The notes below the pieces were generated by a model. It ran no database searches and was not told the origin of the DNA. It was given only the letters and a program-made list of their open reading frames with translations. From Macrostomum hystrix (lineage: Eukaryota; Platyhelminthes; Macrostomidae), in contig CATNEN010000010.1 of assembly GCA_950097015.1 (NCBI GenBank), positions 2,186,501 through 2,250,500 on the forward strand: a stretch of DNA of 64,000 bases, in the 5' to 3' direction. A program made the translations under genes and the position numbers. Position 1 is the first letter of the stretch. Each line of letters starts with the position of its first letter. Shown piece after piece: positions 1 through 11,600 of the stretch.

Positions 1-128
1 AATAGGGCACCAGCTTATGAATGTCCGAGATACAGATAATGCATAGTGTCTACAGGGTATGCATATGCCTACCTGCACTCGATTCACCTGGCTCGCCTCA
101 TACGTTTCAGCTCAGCCCAGTCTGAAAA

Positions 129-3100
129 ATGCCCCGACCCAGGTCCGCCACCGATGAGGGCGAAGAGTCAAACGACGCGCTGCTGCAGGAAGAGTACGAG
201 CGGCTGCAGAACCAGCACCGCATTCTCGAGAACGATCGCAACAAGTACATCGTTGAGTCGCAGGATACTCTGCGCCGACAAAAGTAAGTATTCTTTTGAG
301 CAAAGCTTTTCTGACTCATGGAATCACGGCCTGAATCACAAGTTATTTATTCCACAGCCTTTTTACCGATAATAAGAATAAAAATAATTGCAGGAGGGCT
401 GCGGTCGATGGCACATCATTTGGTGACACTAGACCCGCAGCCAGCGAGAAGGCAATTGTGCCCATTTCGCTGACTCCTGAGCACACGTACACAGATACCG
501 TATGCAGGCACACGCTCACACAGGTGTGTACATCAGCCCTGAATTTCTCATCGTCAGGCAGTGTGCACTTCATGACAAGCTAACAAGCCTTGTCTCCACG
601 GCTGCGCCCCAAATAAATGCGTCCTCGCCGCGGAATCGAGCTCAGGGACCTCAGTGGCAATGGGGGAAACGCGTTAACCCCTTTGCAACTCAACCCCCGC
701 CATTATACCTATATTTCTGATGAAAATATTCCCCGTAAAACTCTTCAGGGATGAAATCGACCACCTAGAGAAGGACAACAATGAGATTCGTACCAATCTG
801 AACCAGGCGCAGAGCGACCAAAATCAGAAGGCCGACAAGCAGACGCTGAACCGACTGACCGAGCTCACCAAGGAGAAAGACGACCTGGATGAGCAAATCG
901 ATCTCGAGCGGAGCAAGATCACCGGCCTCGATGCTGACATACGCAAGGCGGAACGCGACAATAAAACAATGAAGAAAAACAGCGGCGGCAATGCCGAGAA
1001 GACTAGCCAGGAGCGGTCAAAGACGCTGCACAAGAGGCGCCAGACTTTGGAGAACCGACTCGAGAAAGATAATAAAAGGTGACTTGATTGTCATTTTAGA
1101 CAGTAGTTTTAATATACGTATTAGTTCGGTTTCTTCTAAAAAACATCTGGCTTTCCCTTAAACTACTCGACAGGTATAATGACACCTTGACTGAGAACTC
1201 GCGCCTGCGCGATGAAATTGAGAAACTGCGTACTGAGAAGTCCATGTACGACGATCTTTACCGGAAGCTGAGCGAGGAGCTGGAGGAGGTGCGCCAGCGA
1301 CGCAGCTATCTCACCGAAGTCGGCCACGAAGGCCTACGAACAGCGCGACGACTGCAACAACAAGATTGTGGCTCTGCGCGAGAAGAACGAGAAGGACGAG
1401 GCGCAGTACCGCAATGAGAAGCGTGACCTGGAGCGCTTCATCGACCACGACAACAAGCTGCGCGAGTTCATGACCCGCAAAGCCAACACCCGCGACGATT
1501 GGAAGCGCGACGCCGAGGAGCGCCGGCTGAAGCACGGCTCGCACGGCGAGAAGGCCAAGGAGGCGCAGCGGCGCATCTACGAGAAGCACGACGAGGCAAT
1601 GCAGCGGATCAAGGAGATCACGAAGCAAACGGATCTTGACATAATCGTGAATGACTTCATCAAGAAAGAGGATGAGAATTTCGCTCTGTTCCAGTACGTG
1701 TCGGAGCAGAACAACATCACCGAGCTGTTGATAGAAGAGATTGAAAAGCTGAAGAAGGATATGGACTTGTGAGTGGGAAGGTTACTTGTGATTCAAAAAG
1801 CTATGTTAAATGTTCATTTGCCGTCTAAAACTACAGTTATCTTTTAAGTTACTGATGCCACATTAAATATTTTCTGATAGTCGAGCGCAAAAAGACTAGA
1901 CTAAGTGAAACCTCTGATAGTCTCTTACAAGGTTGCAGCCTATGGTTAGAGCATCGGACTCACGACTTGAAGGTCGGGGGTTCGATTTCCGACTCCATTG
2001 GAAAAGTTTGCGACCTTTAGCAAGACACTTAAATTCTATATTGCTTCAGTTCACCCAGCTGTCAAATGGGTACCAGCAAAAGAGTATTAGCTGGGGCAAT
2101 GGGCGCCCCAGTCCATGGACAGGGAAGCGGTACGCAGCATTCTCACTGGAGTAAACTCCAGTCTAGGTGAAAATCTCACGCAGCTCAGCTCCAACTGGTC
2201 ACCGGCAGGTTCATCGAGGAGGACAGCGAGCTGGAGAAGGAACGCGAGAAGATTCTGGGCGAGCTCGAGCGCAAGATCGCCGCTGTGAAGGCGGCCCGCG
2301 TGGACTCTTCTGGCAAGCTGGAGGCGGTCAAGAAGACGCTGGAGGAGCTGCAGAAGGCCATCAAGTCGATCTTCGACAAGTGCGGCTGCTCCGACGCGCA
2401 CATCAAGGAAATGCTCGGCGCCGACAATGACATCTCCAGCCGCAACTGCATGCTGTACCTGGGTGAAGTGGAGCAGAAGACTAATGAGTTGCTGGCCGTG
2501 CAGTACTACCTGCAGACTAAGGTGAGTGAGCCTGCTTCAAATTCATCGCCTAGATTTCACTTTTTCGGTCTAAAAAAGCAGACTTAATTCCAATTTAAAA
2601 TCGAACAGAACTGAAGTGCAGCAGTTTAAACTTTTACCAACATTGGTGTCATTAATCCCCTGCATCCCCCTAACTAAAAAACAATTTCAACTGGTACTTC
2701 GAAGTAGTAATGCGCTAATCAGGAGGGTGAGTGGCAGAGCGGTTAACGCGTCTGCCCTCGCACCAAGGTCCCTGAGCTCGATTCCGCGGTGAGGCCACAA
2801 ACCTGCGGCGCTTGGTCGTGCAATTTACGCCCTTGATGGCCAGCCTCCAAGGCACAGTGAAGTGTACACTGTCTGACAATGAGAAAGTCAGTGCAAATGT
2901 ACACAACTGGTGTGAGTATGTGCCTGCGTACGCTATTTGTGTGCGTGTGTGCTCATGAGTCAGGGAATTGGCAGAATTGCCTCCTCGCTGGCTGCGGGTC
3001 TACTGTCTCCAAATGATGTGCCATTGCCTGCTGCCCTTCTGCAAATATTACTATTATTAATAATACGAATTATGCATCAAAATCTTGTCGCTACGAAATC

Positions 3101-6100
3101 GAACAGAGGCGAAGCTAGTAGGGCGATTATAAAATGATTGTTCGAGCAAACTCATTATCAACCAGAGCATTGGCCATAAGTATATTACATTTTATATCCA
3201 CTATGCTAAAAATCTAAATATTGGTTGTGCTTAATCTCGCGAGCGGCTCAAACCGGTTTTCAGAAAAACATGAAGGCTGTCTTATTGTGTTGAACCACTT
3301 TCACTTTGAACCATTTAGAGCTATGAAGAAGCTCAACGACTGGCCAGGAAGAAAAAGAGGGTAGAGCATCACTCTCATTGTCAATCACTGTCACTTTTTC
3401 TGAAACCCTGTCACTGGTTTAATGTTTACTGCAATGAACTTGCCTATTTTCACTGAAAAAATTATCTCGGCAATAATACTCTCGATGATCACGACTATTG
3501 CTTTAAGTGCATTTACTGAATCTTTTAAACTAACAATTCACATACAGAGTTTTTCCCTCGTCTCGTGTAAAACAACTTTCTTATTTCCAACTTTGAATTT
3601 TCGAAGAAATACGAGAAGGAGGACAATGCACCGCCACCACAGCATGGCCTCACCCTGGGTATGGTCAGCCACACCCGGGAGCTGACCGACGTCCAGGTCC
3701 TGCCACCCACCATTGGGTAGGTTGCTGGCTGCTGCACTTGCTGTGATTGCTCTGAAGCTGTGCTGACTCTGGAGCTGTGCTGACTATGGAGCTGTGCTGA
3801 CTATGGAGCTGTGCTGACTCTGAAGCTGTGCTAACTCTGGAGCTGTGCTGACTCTGGAGCTGTGCTGACTATGGAGCTGTGCTGACTCTGCAGCTGACTC
3901 TGGAGCTGTGCTGACTATGGAGCTGTGATTGCTCTGAAGCTGTGCTGGCACTGGAGCTGTGCTGATGACTCCGTAGCTGTGCTGACACTGGAGCTGTGCT
4001 GATGACTCCGGAGCTGTGCTGACACTGGAGCTGTGCTGATGACTCCGGAGCTGTGCTGATGACTCTGGAGCTGTGCTGATGACTCCGGAGCTGTGCTGAT
4101 GACTCCGGAGCTGTGCTGATGACTCTGGAGCTGTGCTGATGACTCCGGAGCTGTGCTGATGACTCCGGAGCTGTGCTGACACTGGAGCTGTGCTGATGAC
4201 TCCGGAGCTGTGCTGATGACTCTGGAGCTGTGCTGATGACTCCGGAGCTGTGCTGATGACTCCGGAGCTGTGCTGATGACTCTGGAGCTGTGCTGATGAC
4301 TCCGGAGCTGTGCTGATGACTCCGGAGCTGTGCTGATGACTCTGGAGCTGTGCTGATGACTCCGGAGCTGTGCTGATGACTCTGGAGCTGTGCTGACTCT
4401 GAAGCTGTGCTTACTCTGGAGCTGTGCTGACTACGGAGCTGTGCTGACTCTGGAGCTGTGCTGATGACTCTGGAGCTGTGCTGATGACTCTGGAGCTGTG
4501 CTGACTCTGGAGCTGTGCTGATGACTCTGGAGCTGTGCTGACTCTGAAGCTGTGCTGATGACTCTGGAGCTGTGCTGACTCTGGAGCTGTGCTGACTCTG
4601 GAGCTGTGCTGACTCTGGAGCTGTGCTGATGACTCCGGAGCTGTGCTGATGACTCTGGAGCTGTGCTGACTCTGAAGCTGTGCTGACTCTGAAGCTGTGC
4701 TTACTCTGGAGCTGTGCTGACTACGGAGCTGTGCTGACTCTGGAGCTGTGCTGATGACTCTGGAGCTGTGCTGACTCTGGAGCTGTGCTGACTATGGAGC
4801 TGTGCTGACTCTGCAGCTGACTCTGGAGCTGTGCTGACTATGGAGCTGTGATTGCTCTGAAGCTGTGCTTACTCTGGAGCTGTGCTGACTCTGGAGCTGT
4901 GCTGATGACTCTGGAGCTGTGCTGATGACTCTGGAGCTGTGCTGACTCTGGAGCTGTGCTGACTACGGAGCTGTGCTGACTCTGGAGCTGTGCTGACTCT
5001 GGAGCTGTGCTGACTACGGAGCTGTGCTGACTCTGGAGCTGTGCTGATGACTCTGGAGCTGTGCTGATGACTCTGGAGCTGTGCTGACTCTGGAGCTGTG
5101 CTGATGACTCTGGAGCTGTGCTGACTCTGGAGCTGTGCTGATGACTCTGGAGCTGTGCTGATGACTCTGGAGCTGTGCTGACTCTGGAGCTGTGCTGATG
5201 ACTCCGGAGCTGTGCTGATGACTCTGGAGCTGTGCTGACTCTGAAGCTGTGCTGATGACTCTGGAGCTGTGCTGACTCTGAAGCTGTGCTTACTCTGGAG
5301 CTGTGCTGACTCTGGAGCTGTGCTGATGACTCTGGAGCTGTGCTGATGACTCTGGAGCTGTGCTGACTCTGGAGCTGTGCTGACTACGGAGCTGTGCTGA
5401 CTCTGGAGCTGTGCTGACTCTGGAGCTGTGCTGACTACGGAGCTGTGCTGACTCTGGAGCTGTGCTGATGACTCTGGAGCTGTGCTGATGACTCTGGAGC
5501 TGTGCTGACTCTGGAGCTGTGCTGATGACTCTGGAGCTGTGCTGACTCTGAAGCTGTGCTGATGACTCTGGAGCTGTGCTGACTCTGAAGCTGTGCTGAC
5601 TCTGGAGCTGTGCTGACTCTGGAGCTGTGCTGATGACTCCGGAGCTGTGCTGATGACTCTGGAGCTGTGCTGACTCTGAAGCTGTGCTGATGACTCTGGA
5701 GCTGTGCTGACTCTGGAGCTGTGCTGATGACTCTGGAGCTGTGCTGATGACTCTGGAGCTGTGCTTACTCTGGAGCTGTGCTGATGACTCTGGAGCTGTG
5801 CTGACTCTGAAGCTGTGCTGACTCTGGAGCTGTGCTGACTCTGGAGCTGTGCTGACTCTGGAGCTGTGCTGATGACTCCGGAGCTGTGCTGATGACTCTG
5901 GAGCTGTGCTGACTCTGAAGCTGTGCTTACTCTGGAGCTGTGCTGACTACGGAGCTGTGCTGACTCTGGAGCTGTGCTGACTCTGGAGCTGTGCTGATGA
6001 CTCTGGAGCTGTGCTGACTCTGGAGCTGTGCTGACTCTGGAGCTGTGCTGACTATGGAGCTGTGATTGCTCTGAAGCTGTGCTGGCACTGGAGCTGTGCT

Positions 6101-7831
6101 GATGACTCCGGAGCTGTGCTGATGACTCTGGAGCTGTGCTGACTCTGAAGCTGTGCTTACTCTGGAGCTGTGCTGACTACGGAGCTGTGCTGACTCTGGA
6201 GCTGTGCTGACTCTGGAGCTGTGCTGACTCTGGAGCTGTGCTGACTCTGAAGCTGTGCTGACTCTGAAGCTGTGCTGACTCTGGAGCTGTGCTGACTCTG
6301 AAGCTGTGCTGACTCTGGAGCTGTGCTGACTCTGGAGCTGTGCTGACTCTGAAGCTGTGCTGATGACTCTGGAGCTGTGCTGACTCTGGAGCTGTGCTGA
6401 TGACTCCGGAGCTGTGCTGATGACTCCGGAGCTGTGCTGACACTGGAGCTGTGCTGATGACTCCGGAGCTGTGCTGATGACTCTGGAGCTGTGCTGATGA
6501 CTCTGGAGCTGTGCTGATGACTCTGGAGCTGTGCTGACTCTGGAGCTGTGCTGACTCTGAAGCTGTGCTGATGACTCTGGAGCTGTGCTGACTCTGGAGC
6601 TGTGCTGACTCTGAAGCTGTGCTGACTCTGAAGCTGTGCTGACTCTGAAGCTGTGCTGACTCTGAAGCTGTGCTGACTCTGAAGCTGTGCTGACTCTGGA
6701 GCTGTGCTGACTCTGGAGCTGTGCTGACTCTGAAGCTGTGCTGATGACTCTGGAGCTGTGCTGACTCTGGAGCTGTGCTGACTCTGAAGCTGTGCTGATG
6801 ACTCTGGAGCTGTGCTGATGACTCTGGAGCTGTGCTGACTCTGGAGCTGTGATTGCTCTGAAGCTGTGCTGACACTGGAGCTGTGCTGATGACTCCGGAG
6901 CTGTGCTGATGACTCTGGAGCTGTGCTGACTCTGAAGCTGTGCTTACTCTGGAGCTGTGCTGACTACGGAGCTGTGCTGACTATGGAGCTGTGCTGATGA
7001 CTCTGGAGCTGTGCTGACTCTGGAGCTGTGCTGATGACTCTGGAGCTGTGCTGACTCTGAAGCTGTGCTTACTCTGGAGCTGTGCTGACTACGGAGCTGT
7101 GCTGACTCTGGAGCTGTGCTGATGACTCTGGAGCTGTGCTGACTCTGGAGCTGTGCTGATGACTCTGGAGCTGTGCTGACTCTGGAGCTGTGCTGACTCT
7201 GGAGCTGTGCTGACTCTGGAGCTGTGCTGACTCTGGAGCTGTGCTGACTCTGGAGCTGTGCTGACTCTGGAGCTGTGCTGACTCTGGAGCTGTGCTGACT
7301 CTGGAGCTGTGCTGACTCTGAAGCTGTGCTGACTCTGGAGCTGTGCTGACTCTGGAGCTGTGCTGACTCTGGAGCTGTGCTGACTCTGGAGCTGTGCTGA
7401 CTCTGGAGCTGTGCTGACTCTGGAGCTGTGCTGACTATGGAGCTGTAACGCTGGCACTCTGGAGCTGTAACGCTGGCACTCTGGAGCTGTAACGCTGGCA
7501 CTCTGGAGCTGTAACGCTGGCACTCTGGAGCTGTAACGCTGGCACTCTGGAGCTGTAACGCTGGCACTCTGGAGCTGTAACGCTGGCACTCTGGAGCTGT
7601 AACGCTGGCACTCTGGAGCTGTAACGGAGGCACTGAATTAATTTAATTTAATTCTCACCTTTCAGAGACGACTTCGAGGACGATGACGATCCCACAGCGG
7701 AGGTGCGGCCGATGTCGCAGAGCGAGCTGAAGCTCAAGGTGGAGAAGCACATCACCCGGAAGGACCTCGGCAAGCCCAAGCGCGAGAAAACTGTCGGACG
7801 AAATCCGTCGAATGTGAAGAAGGCCGCCTAG
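129..7831 (+). CDS. ODAD1: Outer dynein arm docking complex coiled-coil protein (ODAD1/CCDC114-CCDC63 family)
   Basis: This family (algal ODA1/DC2) anchors outer dynein arms on ciliary doublet microtubules. Exons inferred from frame and GT-AG junctions are 129-283, 749-1078, 1174-1768, 2209-2521, 3607-3716 and 7666-7831, giving about 555 residues, close to human CCDC63. The protein is almost all charged coiled coil. Family-like blocks are LQNQHRILENDRNKY in exon 1, RDLERFIDHDNKLREFM in exon 3 and PPTIGDDFEDDDDPT across the exon 5/6 junction. The start is the first in-frame ATG, 8 nt after an AG that follows a pyrimidine-rich stretch. Exon 3 contains an apparent one-base insertion near 1316: the frame ending RRSYLT must move by one base to continue KSATKAYEQRDDCNNK. 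Introns carry three SINEs and a 3.9-kb minisatellite. Which paralogue (ODAD1 or CCDC63) it is cannot be decided here. The family call is firm; the exon ends are inferred. Confidence 0.82.
392..714 (-). mobile_element. tRNA-derived SINE, family B (reverse copy)
   Basis: Read on the minus strand, this intron 1 segment matches the copies at 2722-3060 and 58248-58572. It has the shared head with CCCTGAGCTCGATTCCGC (B-box-like) and the GCGCAGCC segment, then the body ending at GAGAAGGC..GCTGGCTGCGGGTCTA. The A-box half at 650-714 is diverged. It occupies most of ODAD1 intron 1. Boundaries are approximate. Confidence 0.7.
1931..2166 (+). mobile_element. tRNA-derived SINE, family A (copy 1)
   Basis: The tRNA-like head has an A-box-like segment near 1936 and a B box GGGGGTTCGATTTCCGACTC near 1976. 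It is followed by a body containing TTTAGCAAGACACTTA and ATTGCTTCAGTTCACCCAG. The same head and body occur at 8343-8640. It fills most of ODAD1 intron 3. No functional tRNA is claimed. Confidence 0.75.
2722..3060 (+). mobile_element. tRNA-derived SINE, family B (copy 2)
   Basis: A tRNA-Leu/Ser-like head, GAGTGGCAGAGCGGTTAACG (A box), and CCCTGAGCTCGATTCCGC (B box) are followed by the body with CCTCCAAGGCACAGTG, TGCCTGCGTAC and GCTGGCTGCGGGTCTA. The copy ends in an ATTATTAATAAT-type tail. It lies in ODAD1 intron 4 (2522-3606). The rest of that intron (3061-3606) is AT-rich and otherwise featureless. Confidence 0.78.
3740..7440 (+). repeat. 17/20-bp minisatellite in ODAD1 intron 5
   Basis: This is a tandem array of CTGACTCTGGAGCTGTG (17 bp), mixed with a 20-bp form that inserts ATG (CTGATGACTCTGGAGCTGTG). 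GGAG/GAAG, CTC/TAC/TAT and TCC/TCT point variants are scattered through it. It starts about 20 nt after the exon 5 donor at 3717. The unit has no stop in any minus-strand frame, which creates long but meaningless open frames. Confidence 0.97.
7441..7628 (+). repeat. 22-bp variant block at the array edge
   Basis: About eight near-identical 22-bp units (CTGTAACGCTGGCACTCTGG plus AG) end the ODAD1 intron array, just 5' of the polypyrimidine tract and acceptor at 7665. The unit looks like the 17-bp unit with AACGC/GC inserted. Its homogeneity contrasts with the mixed 17/20-bp block. Confidence 0.93.
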
Positions 7832-8342
7832 GCCGCGATTCCATCGATTTTGAGAGCTTGACTTTTGCGCTGCTTTGAGACGGCACGACCGAGTTGCAGC
7901 TCATTTCTGCAGTTCAGCAGTTGATAAATTTTTCTCCAGCTGCACTTCATTCAATCTTTACTCGATGTTTTGCCTAATTTTTGTGACTTATCGATCTCAA
8001 TATTCTTCCTTGAAAACTTAGCAACAGCATGACAAAATTCTTCCGACAACAATTTTATTGGCGAACCATGGCTTTTTGGCTTCCTTTTTATCTCTTTTGT
8101 CCCACCTTTCGTATTTTTTGCTAAAATCGAACATTACTCTTTCTAGGAATTTGACTAGACATTTTCCTGGCCAGTTTTGTCAAGTGTGGCGCATGGCTTA
8201 AATAAGTTTTAATATTTTTTTAATCTAAATTATTCTCTCGTATTGCTGTTTGGACAGTTGAATTTTTGGACAGCTAGACATGAAATATATAGACATAAGT
8301 AAAACGAGCGCTGCTGACTTTGCCGAGTATTTGCTTTAAATA
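7832..8342 (+). other. 3' flank of ODAD1
   Basis: AT-rich sequence after the TAG at 7829-7831, probably including the 3' UTR. I see no canonical AATAAA and no coding potential. Confidence 0.5.
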
Positions 8343-8642
8343 ACGTTGTAGCCAAGTGATTAGAGCGTCGGACTTACGACTTGAAGGTCGGGGGTTCGAT
8401 TCCTGACTCCACTGGAACAATTTGTGACCTTTAGCAAGACACTAACTCTGCATTGCTTCAGTTCACACAGCTGGTAAATGGGCTGGGATAATTGAAGGTG
8501 GGTGTGGCATCCCCCCCAGTCCATTCAGCCACTGATTAGCCGTACGCAGCCTTCAGATGCGCCGCGCAATAGCTGCGGCTGTGCTGTCGGCTGCACATCT
8601 GGCCCAATCGGACAGGTGTAATCAATTATTATTTATTATTGT
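8343..8642 (+). mobile_element. tRNA-derived SINE, family A (copy 2)
   Basis: The head has GTAGCCAAGTGATTAGAGCG (A-box region) and GGGGGTTCGATTCCTGACTC (B-box region). The body shares TTTAGCAAGACACTAA and ATTGCTTCAGTTCACACAG with copy 1. This copy is longer, with a tail of TTATTATTTATTATTG typical of SINE simple-repeat tails. It lies between two convergent genes. Confidence 0.82.
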
Positions 8643-8698
8643 TACTTTAGCAAAGTAAGTTTTTCTGTCAGGGAAGGAAAAACGGAGGAAATGGGAAG

Positions 8699-11600
8699 CG
8701 AGGGAGAGTAGTAAGTGAGGGAGAGTAGTAAGTGAGGGAGAGTAGTAAGTGAGGGAGAGTAGTAAGTGAGGGAGAGTAGTAAGTGAGGGAGAGTAGTAAG
8801 TAAGGGAGAGTAGTGAGGGAGAGTAGTAAGTGAGGGAGAGTAGTGAGGGAGAGTAGTAAGTGAGGGAGATTAGTAAGTGAGGGAGAGTAGTAAGTGAGGG
8901 AGAGTAGTAAGTGAGGGAGAGTAGTAAGTGAAGGAGATTAGTAAGTGAGGGAGAGTAGTGAGGGAGAGTAGTAAGTGAGGGAGATTAGTAAGTGAGGGAG
9001 AGTAGTAAGTGAGGGAGAGTAGTAAGTGAGGGAGAGTAGTAAGTGAAGGAGATTAGTAAGTGAGGGAGAGTAGTGAGGGAGAGTAGTAAGTGAGGGAGAG
9101 TAGTAAGTGAGGGAGATCAGTAAGTGAGGGAGAGTAGTAAGTGAGGGAGATTAGTAAGTGAGGGAGAGTAGTAAGTGAGGGAGAGTAGTAAGTGAGGGAG
9201 AGTAGTAAGTAAAGGAGATTAGTAAGTGAGGGAGAGTAGTGAGGAGAGTATTAAGTGAGGGAGAGTAGTAAGTGAGGGAGATCAGTAAGTGAGGGAGAGT
9301 AGTAAGTGAGGGAGATTAGTAAGTGAGGGAGAGTAGTAAGTGAGGGAGAGTAGTAAGTGAAGGAGATTAGTAAGTGAGGGAGAGTAGTGAGGGAGAGTAT
9401 TAAGTGAGGGAGAGTAGTGAGGGAGATTAGTAAGTGAGGGAGATCAGTAAGTGAGGGAGAGTAGTAAGTGAGGGAGAGTAGTAAGTGAGGAAGAGTAGTA
9501 AGTGAGGGAGATTAGTAAGTGAGGGAGAGTAGTAAGTGAGGGAGAGTAGTAAGTGAGGAGAGTAGTAAGTGAAGGAGATTAGTAAGTGAGGGAGAGTAGT
9601 GAGGGAGAGTATTAAGTGAGGGAGAGTAGTAAGTGAGGGAGATCAGTAAGTGAGGGAGAGTAGTAAGTGAGGGAGAGTAGTGAGGGAGATTAGTAAGTGA
9701 GGGAGATCAGTAAGTGAGGGAGAGTAGTAAGTGAGGCAGAGTAGTAAGTGAGGGAGATTAGTAAGTGAGGGAGAGTAGTAAGTGAGGGAGATCAGTAAGT
9801 GAGGGAGAGTAGTAAGTGAGGGAGAGTAGTAAGTGAGGGAGAGTAGTAAGTGAGGGAGATTAGTAAGTGAGGGAGAGTAGTAAGTGAGGGAGATTAGTAA
9901 GTGAGGGAGAGTAGTAAGTGAGGGAGAGTAGTAAGTGAGGGAGAGTAGTAAGTGAGGGAGATTAGTAAGTGAGGGAGATCAGTAAGTGAGGGAGAGTAGT
10001 AAGTGAGGGAGAGTAGTAAGTGAGGAAGAGTAGTAAGTGAGGGAGATTAGTAAGTGAGGGAGAGTAGTAAGTGAGGGAGAGTAGTAAGTGAGGGAGAGTA
10101 GTAAGTGAAGGAGATTAGTAAGTGAGGGAGAGTAGTGAGGGAGAGTATTAAGTAAGGGAGAGTAGTAAGTGAGGGAGATCAGTAAGTGAGGGAGAGTAGT
10201 AAGTGAGGGAGAGTAGTGAGGGAGATTAGTAAGTGAGGGAGATCAGTAAGTGAGGGAGAGTAGTAGGTGAGGGAGATTAGTAAGTGAGGGAGAGTAGTAA
10301 GTGAGGCAGAGTAGTAAGTGAGGGAGAGTAGTGAGGGAGAGTAGTAAGTGAGGGAGAGTAGTAAGTGAGGGAGATCAGTAAGTGAGGGAGAGTAGTAAGT
10401 GAGGGAGAGTAGTAAGTGAGGGAGAGTAGTAAGGTGAGGGAGATTAGTAAGTGAGGGAGAGTAGTAGGTGAGGGAGATTAGTAAGTGAGGGAGAGTAGTA
10501 AGTGAGGCAGAGTAGTAAGTGAGGGAGATTAGTAAGTGAGGCAGAGTAGTAAGTGAGGGAGAGTAGTGAGGGAGAGTAGTAAGTGAGGGAGAGTAGTAAG
10601 TGAGGGAGATCAGTAAGTGAGGGAGAGTAGTAAGTGAGGGAGAGTAGTAAGTGAGGGAGAGTAGTAGGTGAGGGAGATTAGTAAGTGAGGGAGAGTAGTA
10701 AGTGAGGGAGAGTAGTAAGTGAGGGAGAGTAGTAAGTGAGGGAGATTAGTAAGTGAGGGAGATTAGTAAGTGAGGGAGAGTAGTGAGGGTGAGAGTAGTA
10801 AGTGAGGGAGAGTAGTAAGTGAGGGAGATTAGTAAGTGAGGGAGATCAGTAAGTGAGGGAGAGTAGTAGGGTGAGGGAGATTAGTAAGTGAGGGAGAGTA
10901 GTAAGTGAGGCAGAGTAGTAAGTGAGGGAGAGTAGTGAGGGAGAGTAGTAAGTGAGGGAGAGTAGTAAGTGAGGGAGATCAGTAAGTGAGGGAGAGTAGT
11001 AAGTGAGGGAGAGTAGTAAGTGAGGGAGAGTAGTAAGTGAGGGAGATTAGTAAGTGAGGGAGAGTAGTAGGTGAGGGAGATTAGTAAGTGAGGGAGAGTA
11101 GTAAGTGAGGCAGAGTAGTAAGTGAGGGAGAGTAGTGAGGGAGAGTAGTAAGTGAGGGAGAGTAGTAAGTGAGGGAGAGTAGTAAGTGAGGGAGAGTAGT
11201 AAGTGAGGGAGATTAGTAAGTGAGGGAGATTAGTAAGTGAGGGAGAGTAGTAAGTGAGGGAGAGTAGTAAGTGAGGGTGATTAGTAAGTGAGGGAGAGTA
11301 GTAAGTGAGGGAGAGTAGTAAGTGAGGGTGATCAGTAAGTGAGGGAGATTAGTAAGTGAGGGAGAGTAGTAAGTGAGGGAGATCAGTAAGTGAGGAAGAT
11401 CAGTTAGTGAGGGAGAGTAGTAAGTGAGGCAGAGTAGTAAGTGAGGGCGAGTAGTGAGGGAGAGTAGTAAGTGAGGGAGAGTAGTAAGTGAGGGAGATCA
11501 GTAAGTGAGGGAGAGTAGTGAGGGAGAGTATTAAGTGAGGGAGAGTAGTAGGTGAGGGAGATTAGTAAGTGAGGGAGAGTAGTAAGTGAGGGAGAGTAGT

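Noticed and set aside
1931-2000. tRNA gene
   Set aside because: The head has A- and B-box-like sequence but the arms do not fold convincingly, and it is followed by a body shared with another copy, so it is a SINE. The same applies at 2722, 8343 and 58248.
3784-7633. Long minus-strand open frames encoding periodic SAQLQSQHSS peptides
   Set aside because: They arise because the 17/20-bp unit lacks stops in all minus-strand frames. The array lies in an intron of a plus-strand gene, and there is no start context or non-repeat sequence.
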